A stretch of 64,000 nt of DNA from Paenibacillus andongensis (GCF_025369935.1 NZ_CP104467.1:2797001-2861000); one strand, 5' to 3'; shown: positions 55,501 through 63,408, numbered from the stretch's first letter. Program-made: numbers and translations. Notes: a model not told the origin generated them from the sequence alone.

Positions 55501-57042
55501 CAAACGGTGGGTACATTTAATAATGGTCGGTTAGTCCAGCAAAGCGTATACAGTATCGCGGGACTGCCGGATGGCTCTCATACGATAAAAGTAGTGAAGA
55601 AATCAGGGTCCTATATGCTGTTGGATAAACTGAGCGTGACGCCATCAGCTGCGGGCAGCACAGTTACGGGAAGTGTGTATAGACAGGTGTCAGCACAATC
55701 GGTTCAAGTAGTACCAACGATTACGTCGATTCAGTTGACTCCGTCGGCAGCCTCAGAAATGACCGTACAAACGGCTCCCGCATCCCATGGCGCCACGGCC
55801 AGCATTAATGATACGAATGCTGCGATTCATTATTCCGGTTCATGGGGTTATAGCAACAATCGAGGACTCGGAGATTATCAGAACGATGTTCATTACACCG
55901 AGAATAACAATGATTATTTTGAATATGTTTTCAAGGGAACGGGCATCGAGTTGATCACAGAGAAAGATACTTCGCAGGGCGATATCGATATTTACGTTGA
56001 CGATGTATTCAAGCAAACCGTGAGTACTTATCATTCTAGTCGATTAGCACAGCAAACGGTGTACAGCATTGCAGGATTGCCGAGTGGTTCTCATACGCTT
56101 AAAGTTGTGAAAAAATCGGGATCCTATATGCTGCTCGATAAATTAACGATAGTTGTAGGCGATCTGATGAGTCCGGATACAGGCAATTTTGACAAAATGA
56201 TAACTGCACAGGCGGATGTGAGTACAACGTTGTCCCTAGGCGAGTATGTACTTGAACGAATCGACAATGGCCGAACTACCCTAGTACCAGGCACCGATTA
56301 TACATTAGTAGGCAATACGTTGACGATCAAGAAGTCATACCTTGCAGCGCAGCCGGTCGGAACTACGAATCTGACATTTGTCTTCAGTGGGGATTATCAG
56401 AATGATGTGCATTTTACAGAAACGAACAACGATTATTTCACATACACCTTTAAAGGAACCGGAGTTGCTGTTATTACGGAAAAAGATGCTTCACAAGGTG
56501 AAATCGACGTATACGTGGATAATGTTTTCAAACAAACTGTTAACACGTATAATGCGACGCGGTTAGTTCAACAAACGGTGTACAGTATCGCCGATCTGTC
56601 CAACAGCTTGCATACGATCAAAGTCGTGAAAAAAACAGGCAGCTACATGCTGCTGGATAAACTAAGCTTTACGGTTGCGCAAGTCCCGTCAACTGCAGCC
56701 GTAACGACGACTGGGGTCTCTAAGGTCAAAAGTACAAGCGCAACGATTGCCGGGAATGTAACGGCTGATGGAGGTTCTGCTGTCACATCGCGAGGAATTG
56801 TGTATGCAACAGCACCTACTCCTACAATAACTGGTTCCGGATCAACCAAAGTTGCCATTGGTTCTGGATTAGGCGTGTTTAGCGGAAAAATAAAGAAATT
56901 GAAACCTAATACGACGTATTACGCCAGAACTTACGCGACCAACGCAGCTGGAACGAGCTATGGGGCTGAAGTTACTTTTAAAACAAGTAAGCAATCCGAG
57001 AATCAGAATGATCATGAAGACGATGACCAGAATGATCAATAA
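52597..57042 (+). CDS. Secreted GH27-type (alpha-galactosidase-like) protein with X2 and repeat modules
   Basis: About 1480 residues. Signal peptide (MIKKTRLWLLVF... from 52606), then a GH27 (beta/alpha)8 domain (KPYMGWSSYS start; nucleophile Asp codon 53197 in FVKFDSV; acid/base region WRVDWDIEC) and its C-terminal beta domain to about 53940. From there to 56680 X2-type Ig modules (54061, 54346, 55000, 56160) alternate with a 118-residue repeat (54628, 55280, 55795; core NRGLGDY...GTGIELITEKD...SGSYMLLDKL). One further repeat is split: its start at 53943-54018, its end at 56392-56676. An FN3-like domain (56690-56985) and an acidic tail finish it. Start is GTG 52597 (AAGGGG 9 bases upstream) or ATG 52606. 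Probably a cell-surface galactosidase; GH27 also includes other galactoside specificities. Confidence 0.85.
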   Translation: MGYMIKKTRLWLLVFSFFITLFAVFIPKDQPVQAADNGLAQKPYMGWSSYSMQVYNSGNWITAAQIMAQSDAMHAILQPHGYNYINVDAAWNGSMDEYGRPQPSTTLYPNGLSEVINHVHNNGQKFGLYFIPGMSPQAYDANLPIYGTSCHAQDIVVLPLTTSDYWNIGYKIDFSKPCAQSYINSIADEIASWGVDFVKFDSVTPGSGHNDTSIDARGDVKAWSQALAPHHIWFELSWALDINYVDTWKKYANGWRVDWDIECYCGKAGLTNWANIARLFPRAGEWWRHAGPGGWNNFDSLNIGNGAMDGITPDERQTAMTFWAISSAQLYTGNDLTNLDEFGIKLLTNDEAIAVNQAGKPAHPVSLASDQQVWYANNGDGTYTVGLFNLGSSNATVNVNWSDIGLSGAASVRDLWSHSDLGVFNSSFSSGDLAPHASRLLKVTSQGGVSSINDDDTGISYTGDWQRNSNRGLGATQNLAITVIDSLAQNSTISPSTGNFDKNVTAQTDVTTSMTLNGNTLSGISNDGVDLVLGTDYTVSGNAVTIKKSYLAAQPVGTTQLTFTFSAGARPILDIAVSDTSPKNSTILPSTRNFDKKTALQADVTTTMTLDGNQLSAITNGGTPLVFGTDYTVSGNTITIKKEYLALQPLGTTNLLISFSAGNPQTLAIVVSNTSQGGSIAINNDDSGITYSTAWQRSTNRGLGDYMNDVQFTERNNEYFEYAFTGTGIEYITEMDSSQGDVDVYVDGVFKQTISTYNSSRLALQPVYGISGLSSGQHTLKVVKKSGSYMLLDKLRILIADLINPVAGSFDKKTTAQADVTITLTPSTYTFNGIANGATTLVAGTDYTLSGNVVTIKKEYVAAQPIGWTDLTFSFSGGATQTLAISVIDSSTTITPISVNDTDPGIVYTGSWGYSYNRGLGDYHDDVHYSEANNDYFEYAFTGTGIELITEKDNSQGDIDIYVDNVFQQTVGTFNNGRLVQQSVYSIAGLPDGSHTIKVVKKSGSYMLLDKLSVTPSAAGSTVTGSVYRQVSAQSVQVVPTITSIQLTPSAASEMTVQTAPASHGATASINDTNAAIHYSGSWGYSNNRGLGDYQNDVHYTENNNDYFEYVFKGTGIELITEKDTSQGDIDIYVDDVFKQTVSTYHSSRLAQQTVYSIAGLPSGSHTLKVVKKSGSYMLLDKLTIVVGDLMSPDTGNFDKMITAQADVSTTLSLGEYVLERIDNGRTTLVPGTDYTLVGNTLTIKKSYLAAQPVGTTNLTFVFSGDYQNDVHFTETNNDYFTYTFKGTGVAVITEKDASQGEIDVYVDNVFKQTVNTYNATRLVQQTVYSIADLSNSLHTIKVVKKTGSYMLLDKLSFTVAQVPSTAAVTTTGVSKVKSTSATIAGNVTADGGSAVTSRGIVYATAPTPTITGSGSTKVAIGSGLGVFSGKIKKLKPNTTYYARTYATNAAGTSYGAEVTFKTSKQSENQNDHEDDDQNDQ
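53943..56676 (+). repeat. Tandem X2 / 118-residue module array inside the GH27 gene
   Basis: Protein-level repeats: three full 118-residue modules, four X2-like modules and one module divided between the two ends of the array (junctions at about 54018/54019 and 56391/56392). DNA identity between module copies is visible, e.g. around 55590-55640 and 56100-56150. Confidence 0.75.
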
Positions 57043-57098
57043 CTATTCGAGTACTGCGGCGAGTAAATTTTCTGAGCGTTACACCATAGGCATCTGAG

Positions 57099-57146
57099 AT
57101 ATCGAGCCCTTCTAAGTTGTCAAGGGAGGGCTCGATATTTTTATTT
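57099..57146 (+). terminator. Terminator after GH27 gene
   Basis: ATATCGAGCCC (57099-57109) and GGGCTCGATAT (57128-57138), 11-bp stem, followed by TTTTTATTT. Confidence 0.85.
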
Positions 57147-57174
57147 GATAATCCCCAATCATACATGATATATT
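57145..57174 (+). promoter_or_regulatory. Promoter and self-operator of the GntR regulator
   Basis: TTGATA (57145-57150), 18 bases, TATATT (57169-57174). ATCATACATGATATA (57158-57172) occupies the spacer and -10, so binding would block RNA polymerase. Confidence 0.65.
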
Positions 57175-57199
57175 GAGTGTAAAAAATTGAGGGTGTCAC

Positions 57200-57880
57200 A
57201 TGGGTAATAAAATTAGTCGTGTTAATTTAACTGAAGAAATTTATCGGATTGTCAAAGAAGACATTTTAACTCATAAATTAAAATCCGGCGAAAAAATTAA
57301 CATTGATCAATTAGCGCGCGCTTTAGAAGTAAGCAACATTCCGATTCGTGAAGCTCTCTCTAGATTGCAATCAGAAGGATATCTGAATGTTATTCCTTTT
57401 AAAGGAATGTTTGTGAATAAGATGAGTGTCAAAGAGTTGGACGAATTATTTGAAATTAGACTGCAGCTTGAACCGTTTGCTGTTGAAAAGGCTACGCTGC
57501 TTATTCCTGATGATATCTTAGAGCGGCTGCAAGAAACTATGAATTCTCTTCAAACCCAGCAATCACCGAGATCGACTAACGGTTTGGAGACAATTAAAGA
57601 AATGAACATGTCTTTACATGGTACTATTCTTGCCTATTGCGAAAATACCAACTTACAGAATTTGGTTTGGGGGTATATTGAACAGAATCAAAGATATTTA
57701 ACCTACATCCAATTGAATTTGGATATTAATTCCACGAATGAGGAATGGGTGGAACATAATGCGGTCTTGCAGAAATTAAAGCAGCGAGATCCCAAAGGCG
57801 CATCCGACGCCATGTCTCAACATATTAGTAACTCCCGCAAAAGGACGAATGCTCACTTTATGGAAGCAGGAAGTAACTAG
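57200..57880 (+). CDS. GntR-family regulator, FCD subfamily
   Basis: 226 residues. Winged helix-turn-helix at about 10-75 (KSGEKINIDQLARALEVSNIPIREALSRLQSEGYL) and a C-terminal all-helical FCD ligand domain (FEIRLQLEPFAVEKA...; metal-binding His in MSLHGTIL and MSQHISNSRK). FCD regulators usually bind sugar acids or related carboxylates. GAGGGTG precedes the ATG. Its own promoter and those of GH95 (43791) and the SGNH gene (58009) share the same dyad, so it is likely an autorepressor controlling glycan genes. Confidence 0.9.
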   Translation: MGNKISRVNLTEEIYRIVKEDILTHKLKSGEKINIDQLARALEVSNIPIREALSRLQSEGYLNVIPFKGMFVNKMSVKELDELFEIRLQLEPFAVEKATLLIPDDILERLQETMNSLQTQQSPRSTNGLETIKEMNMSLHGTILAYCENTNLQNLVWGYIEQNQRYLTYIQLNLDINSTNEEWVEHNAVLQKLKQRDPKGASDAMSQHISNSRKRTNAHFMEAGSN

Positions 57881-57950
57881 TCGAATTTTATCAGGGGGAT
57901 TGCTTTAACGGTTGATTGCAGTACGTCTTTTGGATACTGAAAAAGAGGTA

Positions 57951-57992
57951 TTGTAGCAATCCTCTACAATATTATCATACATGATATACGAT
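57951..57992 (+). promoter_or_regulatory. GntR-type operator before SGNH hydrolase gene
   Basis: ATCATACATGATATA (57974-57988), with -10-like TACGAT at 57987-57992. A perfect 7-bp inverted repeat ATTGTAG/CTACAAT lies just upstream (57950-57970). Confidence 0.6.
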
Positions 57993-58008
57993 AAAAAGGA
58001 GGGTTAAG

Positions 58009-58923
58009 ATGACTCCAATCGAAGGAGAGGAATCGCAGTTGACTGGCGGTAAAAAAATCGTTTTTCTTGGGGACAGTATTACAGATGAAGGGACGTTTAT
58101 TACTTATCTGGATACATATTTTGAGCAGCGTACGTCCGACATTCCTTTTACATTCATAAACCTAGGCATAAGCAGTGAGACAGCCTCTGGATTAACCGAG
58201 GCCGACCATCCATTTCCACGTCCCTATATCCATGATCGATTAGCTAGGGCGCTACAAGAAAGCAAACCGGATTGGGTTGTTGTGGGATACGGAATGAATG
58301 ATGGCATCTATTCGCCATTTTTAATTGAACGATTTCAAGCTTATCAAAATGGTATTCTTACAGCCATTCGATTGATCCATCAGCACGGAGCAAAAGCCAT
58401 CATCATGACGCCTCCGCCATTTGATCCCGAATCTATGGATGCTAATGTTCTTTTGCCCGATGGTCAAAAAGATTACAGCTATAAGGAGCCATATGCACGC
58501 TACAATGATGTCCTTAGACACTATGCTAATTGGCTGCTAACGCTGGATTCAATTGCTGATGAAGTCGTGAATATCTTCGACCCACTTCTTCAGCATAGAG
58601 AAAGTGAACGCGAAATGAACCCTGGCTATCGTTCGGGTGACGGTATTCATCCCAATTCAGATGGTCATTGGATAATGGCTAAAACGCTTTTAAGCCGTTT
58701 ATTTCATATTACCTTGGAACAGGTGCCTGATTTCGTAGAACATCCCGATCAATCCCCAATATTTCAATTGATTTTGCAGCGTCAACGGTTATTAGGCTCA
58801 GCATGGAAAGAGCATGTAGGTCATACCAATCCTAATAAAAAGGAAGCTTTGCCGCTGGAATTAGCCTTTAGAAAAGGCGAAGAGATCACCATGCAAATCC
58901 GGATGATCGCCGCAAAGTCTTAA
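58009..58923 (+). CDS. SGNH/GDSL-type esterase
   Basis: 304 residues. Block I KIVFLGDSITDEG (catalytic Ser), block III VVGYGMNDG (Gly/Asn oxyanion), block V DGIHPNSDGHW (catalytic Asp/His) are all present. There is no signal peptide, so a cytoplasmic carbohydrate esterase is likely, for example deacetylating imported sugars. AAAAGGAGGG precedes the ATG. Same operator as GH95 and the GntR gene, so it belongs to that regulon. Substrate unknown. Confidence 0.88.
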   Translation: MTPIEGEESQLTGGKKIVFLGDSITDEGTFITYLDTYFEQRTSDIPFTFINLGISSETASGLTEADHPFPRPYIHDRLARALQESKPDWVVVGYGMNDGIYSPFLIERFQAYQNGILTAIRLIHQHGAKAIIMTPPPFDPESMDANVLLPDGQKDYSYKEPYARYNDVLRHYANWLLTLDSIADEVVNIFDPLLQHRESEREMNPGYRSGDGIHPNSDGHWIMAKTLLSRLFHITLEQVPDFVEHPDQSPIFQLILQRQRLLGSAWKEHVGHTNPNKKEALPLELAFRKGEEITMQIRMIAAKS

Positions 58924-58997
58924 GTTACACTCCCGAAATTTTCATGATTCATTGATAAATTAGAAGGCTTCCGTATATCGTAAGCGGGATAATCGTG

Positions 58998-59018
58998 TAA
59001 GCGCGTTTTTCGCGCTTA
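58998..59018 (+). other. Perfect hairpin after SGNH gene
   Basis: TAAGCGCG-TTTTT-CGCGCTTA. It has no T tail of its own; a full terminator lies 10 bases on. Confidence 0.5.
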
Positions 59019-59026
59019 ATTCAGAC

Positions 59027-59073
59027 AAAAAAGTACCATCAGGGTTTGAAACTTCCCTGACGGTACTTTTTTT
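59027..59073. terminator. Bidirectional terminator between convergent SGNH and lipoprotein genes
   Basis: AAAAAAGTACCATCAGGG and CCCTGACGGTACTTTTTTT form a long stem with T-runs on both strands. Confidence 0.85.
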
Positions 59074-59082
59074 GCCGTTATT

Positions 59083-59628
59083 TTATTGAACATCAGCGAC
59101 AACGAATTTGTCGTTCACTTTTTTTGTTGTATACGCTGCACCGTCTTTGGTAGTGAACTTCACTTGATCCTTCGAATTCGAAGCGTCGAACGTAATATCT
59201 TCTTTTTTGGTAGCGAGAAGGTTCGAAGTAAAGAAAGACTTTTTGTTTGTTACGATAGCATTATCCGCTTTTTGATCGGTTAGGTAATGAGCAGTTAGTT
59301 TATCTACCATTGCAGTATCGAAGTAGCTGGAAAGAAATTTCACTGCTTTTTCTTTGCCGTCTGCAGCTTTAGGGTTGAGGATAAACGCGCCGTCACTGGA
59401 TTTGGCTTCCGCAAAGAGGAAGTCCACTTTCTCTTGAGCGATTCTAGCAGCTATATAGCCTTTCATATTAACGGCATCTTGGCTTTCAGCAGTTGCTTGC
59501 GGAGAAGCTGCAACGTTCGTTGTAGCCGCAGGGCTCGGGGATGATTTCGGTTGGCTGGAAGAGCAAGCTGCTCCTGTCAACATCACGGATAGTAGAATGA
59601 GTCCTGCTGCTGTTTTTTTCAAAGTCAT
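59083..59628 (-). CDS. Hypothetical lipoprotein (about 181 aa)
   Basis: Unrecognised exported protein. Signal peptide MTLKKTAAGLILLSVMLTG followed by AACSSS; the box before Cys (GAAC) is a slightly atypical lipobox. A Ser/Pro/Ala linker follows, then a mostly alpha/beta domain ending VNDKFVVADVQ. ATGs at 59646 and 59634 are in frame, but AAGAGGTG lies 7 bases before ATG 59628 on the minus strand. Similar small lipoproteins are often of unknown function. Terminated by the bidirectional hairpin. Confidence 0.75.
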   Translation of the reverse strand: MTLKKTAAGLILLSVMLTGAACSSSQPKSSPSPAATTNVAASPQATAESQDAVNMKGYIAARIAQEKVDFLFAEAKSSDGAFILNPKAADGKEKAVKFLSSYFDTAMVDKLTAHYLTDQKADNAIVTNKKSFFTSNLLATKKEDITFDASNSKDQVKFTTKDGAAYTTKKVNDKFVVADVQ

Positions 59629-59646
59629 TGTCATGCACCTCTTCAT

Positions 59647-59907
59647 TTCATCGTTCGGATAAGTCTGATTTTGTAAAATTATCCGAAATATATATTATTT
59701 TTAATCAGCAATATAAGAATATATACGAAATTGTGAGAAATTGCAAATTCTCCTTCTTGCAGGTTAGACCTATGTGAAAAATAGTCAATGGCTGAACATT
59801 GGAAGAGGTCAATATTTTACCCGAAAAAGTAAATTCATGAACTAGACGGTAAACACCTTATTCATTATAGTGGGTTTAAAGATAACTAACCTAAAAGAGG
59901 TGTTCAC
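59647..59907. promoter_or_regulatory. Divergent intergenic region with a promoter for the heparinase-like gene
   Basis: TAGACG (59843-59848), 17 bases, TATAGT (59866-59871) is a plausible promoter for the + strand gene. An imperfect dyad AGACCT...GAGGTC with inner CAATG-N6-CATTG lies about 59766-59810 and may be an operator. The lipoprotein promoter on the minus strand is not clear. Confidence 0.45.
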
Positions 59908-61731
59908 TTGAATAGTCGATTATTGTTGGAAGCGCTGCAGGCTGCGGAGGCGGATCACGCTTCCCTTTTTGAAGAAGTCAGAACGCGATCCGCGGATATA
60001 CGCTCTGGTATGGACAATCCGCTGCTGGATGCCCACCAGAAAGAAATCCGGCAGTTGGCTGATCAATTTCTCATGCAGCCCATCGAGGCGTTGCCCTTCA
60101 GCGCATTTCGATTATTTCAATTAAATGGTTCGAGAAAAGAATTCGAGAAGGTCTACTTCGATCGCCGACGTCGGCTTGCTGCTTTAGCAATCGCTGCCCT
60201 AACGGAAGATGATGCAGCATTCATTCCTGCACTCGAGGACATAATTTGGGCCATATGCGATGAATACACATGGTGCTTGCCTGCACACCTGAACGTTCAT
60301 GATCTCGAAGCGGAAAATGATGCGTCAAAGCATGTTGATTTGTTCGCTTCAGAGACAGCGCATGCATTGAGTGAGATTTGTCATTTGTTCAAGGATCGAC
60401 TCGATCCACAAATTGTTAAACGCGCACGCCACGAGGTTATGCGAAGAGTACTGAATCCGTATATGCAGCTCAAGAGTGTGTTTGGGTGGGAAACAGCAAC
60501 GAACAACTGGTCGGCTGTATGCGCAGGAAGTATCGGAATGGCTGCTATTTATATGATTCAGGATTCGAGAATCCTGATGCCATTGTTAAATCGTGTTTTT
60601 GAAGCGATGGCGTGTTTCCTTGAAGGGTTCACCGAAGAGGGGGCGTGTCTCGAAGGTCTCGGATACTGGTACTACGGTTTCGGTTATTACGTTTATTTTG
60701 CAGAGCTGCTGAAGCAGCGTACAGGTGGACAGGTCGATCTGCTTCTGGTTGAAAAGAAAGCAAAACGTATTGCGGAGTTCCCGCAATTCTGCTTTTTACA
60801 GGAGAATCATGTGGCGAATTTCTCCGATTGCGGGCGTACGAGCGGTATTCAGTCTGGCTTGTTCAGCCGGCTATGCCAAAGGATTGAACAACTCCGCATC
60901 CCGTCACTGACGCATCGCCTTAATTCAATTGATCACTGCGGCCGTTTCGCAACGGCAATTCGTGATCTGGCTTGGACGGACTATGCGCTGCTGGAAAAAA
61001 GAGAAGGGCTGCCGCTTCATTCAGAGTTCCTTCAAGAAGCCGAATGGATGGTGAGCCGGTGTCAGGTTGGCGGTAAACTTATTAGCTTTGCGGCCAAAGG
61101 CGGACATAATGCAGAGCCTCATAATCATAATGATATCGGACATTTTGTCTTGGTAGTGGACGGCGTCAGGTGGTGGGAGGATCTTGGTGCCGGTTTATAT
61201 ACAAGACAATATTTTGGCGATGAACGTTATTCGATTCTTTGCAACAGCTCGGCTGGGCATAGTGTTCCCATCATCAATGGCTGCTTTCAAAGCGAGGGAG
61301 AGCAGTATCGATCGCAGGTAGTGGAAGTGGGTATTCAAGAAGGTAGAGATCGATTCCTATTGGATCTGCGGCAAGCTTATGACGTACCGCAACTGCTCAA
61401 ATTAGAGCGATTGTTCGATTTGGACAAGCAGCAGGGCAAGTTAACGATTTCTGACAGCTATGAATTCTCGGAATCTCCTACATCGATTACTGAGCGTTTC
61501 ATTACCCTTTATCCGCCAGAAGTCGGTAGGGAAGGGGAGATCATTTTAAGAGCGAGTGAAGGTCGGAATCTTCGCCTACTATATGAAGCTCGGCGGTTGC
61601 ATGCAACGATCCAGACTGCTGAACATCTTGATCATTCTGGCAATTCCGAGACCGTGTATCTCATTGATTTACAGAGTAGAGATTCAGCTAGGCAGCAGGT
61701 CATATCTGTTACGCTAGAGCCTGTGTTTTAA
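59908..61731 (+). CDS. Heparinase II/III-family protein
   Basis: 607 residues, no signal peptide. N-terminal (alpha/alpha) toroid (about 60-340) with WSAVCAGSIGMAAIY and EEGACLEGLGYWYYGFGYYV, then the heparinase II/III C-terminal beta-sandwich with HNAEPHNHNDIGHFVLVVDG, the signature that carries the metal/active-site His residues. Family members cleave uronic-acid polysaccharides (PL12/PL15/PL17/PL21). Being cytoplasmic, it probably processes imported oligosaccharides. TTG start with AAAAGAGG 9-10 bases upstream. Its end lies next to a truncated esterase remnant. Confidence 0.82.
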   Translation: MNSRLLLEALQAAEADHASLFEEVRTRSADIRSGMDNPLLDAHQKEIRQLADQFLMQPIEALPFSAFRLFQLNGSRKEFEKVYFDRRRRLAALAIAALTEDDAAFIPALEDIIWAICDEYTWCLPAHLNVHDLEAENDASKHVDLFASETAHALSEICHLFKDRLDPQIVKRARHEVMRRVLNPYMQLKSVFGWETATNNWSAVCAGSIGMAAIYMIQDSRILMPLLNRVFEAMACFLEGFTEEGACLEGLGYWYYGFGYYVYFAELLKQRTGGQVDLLLVEKKAKRIAEFPQFCFLQENHVANFSDCGRTSGIQSGLFSRLCQRIEQLRIPSLTHRLNSIDHCGRFATAIRDLAWTDYALLEKREGLPLHSEFLQEAEWMVSRCQVGGKLISFAAKGGHNAEPHNHNDIGHFVLVVDGVRWWEDLGAGLYTRQYFGDERYSILCNSSAGHSVPIINGCFQSEGEQYRSQVVEVGIQEGRDRFLLDLRQAYDVPQLLKLERLFDLDKQQGKLTISDSYEFSESPTSITERFITLYPPEVGREGEIILRASEGRNLRLLYEARRLHATIQTAEHLDHSGNSETVYLIDLQSRDSARQQVISVTLEPVF

Positions 61732-61735
61732 TAAG

Positions 61736-62104
61736 TTAATGGATGTAATAGTAATGAGCATCGAAGCCGTACTCTTTTGCATGGTCGGCTATCCATTGGA
61801 GGACAGCGTAGAGCTCCTCGAGTGCTGTTGGATACTTGGCCTCAGGCGAAAGGCTATAATTGGGGAATACGACGGCTGCCTGAGCACCAACGGCAAGCTC
61901 GCGGACCAAGCGATCATGCGTATGTGCATTTCCGAAAACCCACCCAGCACCGTGGATATACAGGATAACAGGGAGTGTCGGCGGTGAATTCTTTGGTCGC
62001 AGAATTCTCACGGATACTTCACCGCTCGGGCCACCTGCGATTGTAAGATCTTGCATGTCGACAGTTTCTTTATGGACGGGCTCGGATTGCACCTTGTCAA
62101 CAGT
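61736..62104 (-). pseudogene. Truncated alpha/beta-hydrolase (HSL-type esterase) remnant
   Basis: The 118-codon frame (from 62092) matches the N-terminal part of HSL-family esterases: DLTIAGGPSGEVSVRILRP, then the oxyanion motif YIHGAGWVFGN, and the helix ending YPTALEELYAVLQWIADHA. It stops before the GDSAGG nucleophile motif; catalytic Ser, Asp and His are all missing. Upstream codons KGRETVDK appear homologous too but are cut by an in-frame TGA, and no ribosome site is seen. It therefore looks like an internal fragment of a decayed gene whose 3' part was lost at the junction with the heparinase-like gene. Confidence 0.8.
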
Positions 62105-62193
62105 CTCGCGCCCTTTTCAACAATTGAACTAGTATACAGCAATAATTAAGTGTTATTATGAAAGGAAATAAGTAGAAAAAGGATGTGGATAAA

Positions 62194-63132
62194 TTGGAAG
62201 CGCTATCTATGAGTTCCCTTCAAGCAGGTAATACGTCACATAACTATGAAGTTATTCCGAATTGGGCCAAAGTACCCGAGAATGTCACGCTAGGTTACAC
62301 ACACGGAATTGAAGTTGATCAAATGGATCGCTTTTATTTGTTCCATACCGGAACGCCTTCTGTTGTGGTATTTGACCGCAATGGGCAATATTTGAATGCA
62401 TGGGGCGAAGAATTCGAGGGAGGTGCGCACGGCTTTTATCTTCACAAAGAAGCAGGTGGCGAATTCCTTTATGTGACCGATACGGACAAAGGGATTATGG
62501 TTAAAACAACATTAACCGGCGAACATTTGTTAACGATCGGGACGCCAGATCTACCTGAGATTTATGATGCTGAACGCAAATTTGTGCCTACGGATGTAGC
62601 TGTGGCGCCAAATGGCGATATTTATATTGCGGATGGTTATGGTCAAAGCTGGGTGCATCAATATAATGCACTTGGTGACTATATTCGCTCATGGGGAGGA
62701 AAAGGCTCTGAAGTTGGGCAATTCGCTTGTCCGCATGGTATTTCCGTTGATTTGCGACGCGGAGAACCGGAACTTTATGTTGCGGATCGAGGCAATCATC
62801 GGATCCAAGTATTTACTCTAGATGGGCAATTCAAACGCGCTTTTGACCATGATATGGATATGCCTTGCAGCTTCTATTTCTACAAGGATGAAATGTATTT
62901 TCCGGACTTATACAGCCGTGTAACGGTATTCGATAAACATGATAGATTAATTACGCACTTGGGTGAGGATCGTCAAGCTAAATCACAGGAGGGATGGCCT
63001 AATCTGGATAAAGCTTACTATCGCGCAAACAAATTCAGTTCTCCGCATGGCATCTGTGTCGATTCGCGTGGAGATGTGTATGTTGCCGAGTGGATTTCGG
63101 ATGGGCGTTTGACCAAGCTGGCTCGCAGTTAA
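62194..63132 (+). CDS. NHL-repeat six-bladed beta-propeller protein
   Basis: About 312 residues, cytoplasmic (no signal). NHL repeats are visible: VFDRNGQYLNAWGEEFEGG, VAPNGDIYIADGYGQSWVHQ, SWGGKGSEVGQFACPHGISV, LYVADRGNHRIQVFTLDGQF and SSPHGICVDSRGDVYVAEW. The fold resembles the peptidyl-alpha-hydroxyglycine lyase propeller, but no enzymatic role is evident. GTG 62185 and TTG 62194 are both possible starts; AAAGGA is 2 or 11 bases away, so the choice is uncertain. Position suggests a role with the neighbouring lyase-like genes, possibly sugar lactone handling. Confidence 0.8.
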   Translation: MEALSMSSLQAGNTSHNYEVIPNWAKVPENVTLGYTHGIEVDQMDRFYLFHTGTPSVVVFDRNGQYLNAWGEEFEGGAHGFYLHKEAGGEFLYVTDTDKGIMVKTTLTGEHLLTIGTPDLPEIYDAERKFVPTDVAVAPNGDIYIADGYGQSWVHQYNALGDYIRSWGGKGSEVGQFACPHGISVDLRRGEPELYVADRGNHRIQVFTLDGQFKRAFDHDMDMPCSFYFYKDEMYFPDLYSRVTVFDKHDRLITHLGEDRQAKSQEGWPNLDKAYYRANKFSSPHGICVDSRGDVYVAEWISDGRLTKLARS

Positions 63133-63166
63133 TTGAAATCATTATGTTGCTTATCATGCAGGAACA

Positions 63167-63197
63167 AAGTCACTCTTCCGAGAGTGGCTTATTTTTG
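63167..63197 (+). terminator. Terminator after NHL-repeat gene
   Basis: GTCACTCT (63169-63176), loop TCCG, AGAGTGGC (63181-63188), then TTATTTTTG. Confidence 0.8.
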
Positions 63198-63327
63198 TGC
63201 TCTACGCAGCTAATTTTAACTTTACCTTAAGATACGCTAACTTTTTCTGAGTAAACGATAAGCTTGTTATCCAACATGTGCGTTATAGTTGATTTGTTGA
63301 TAAGAGCTACATTTTGGAGGGATAACG

Positions 63328-63402
63328 TTGAGTAAATCAACCAAGGAAGAAGTCGAATTTTATAAGAAAAATGGTAGCTCGCCGAGAACCTTTCAGAAGT
63401 AG
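63328..63402 (+). CDS. Possible 24-aa peptide
   Basis: GGAGG at 63316-63320, 7 bases before TTG 63328, starts a 24-codon frame: MSKSTKEEVEFYKKNGSSPR followed by TFQK. Very hydrophilic and basic. The ribosome site is excellent, but the frame is very short and stops at once; it could be a peptide or the stub of a broken gene. No family recognised. Confidence 0.35.
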   Translation: MSKSTKEEVEFYKKNGSSPRTFQK

Positions 63403-63408
63403 TTTGTG

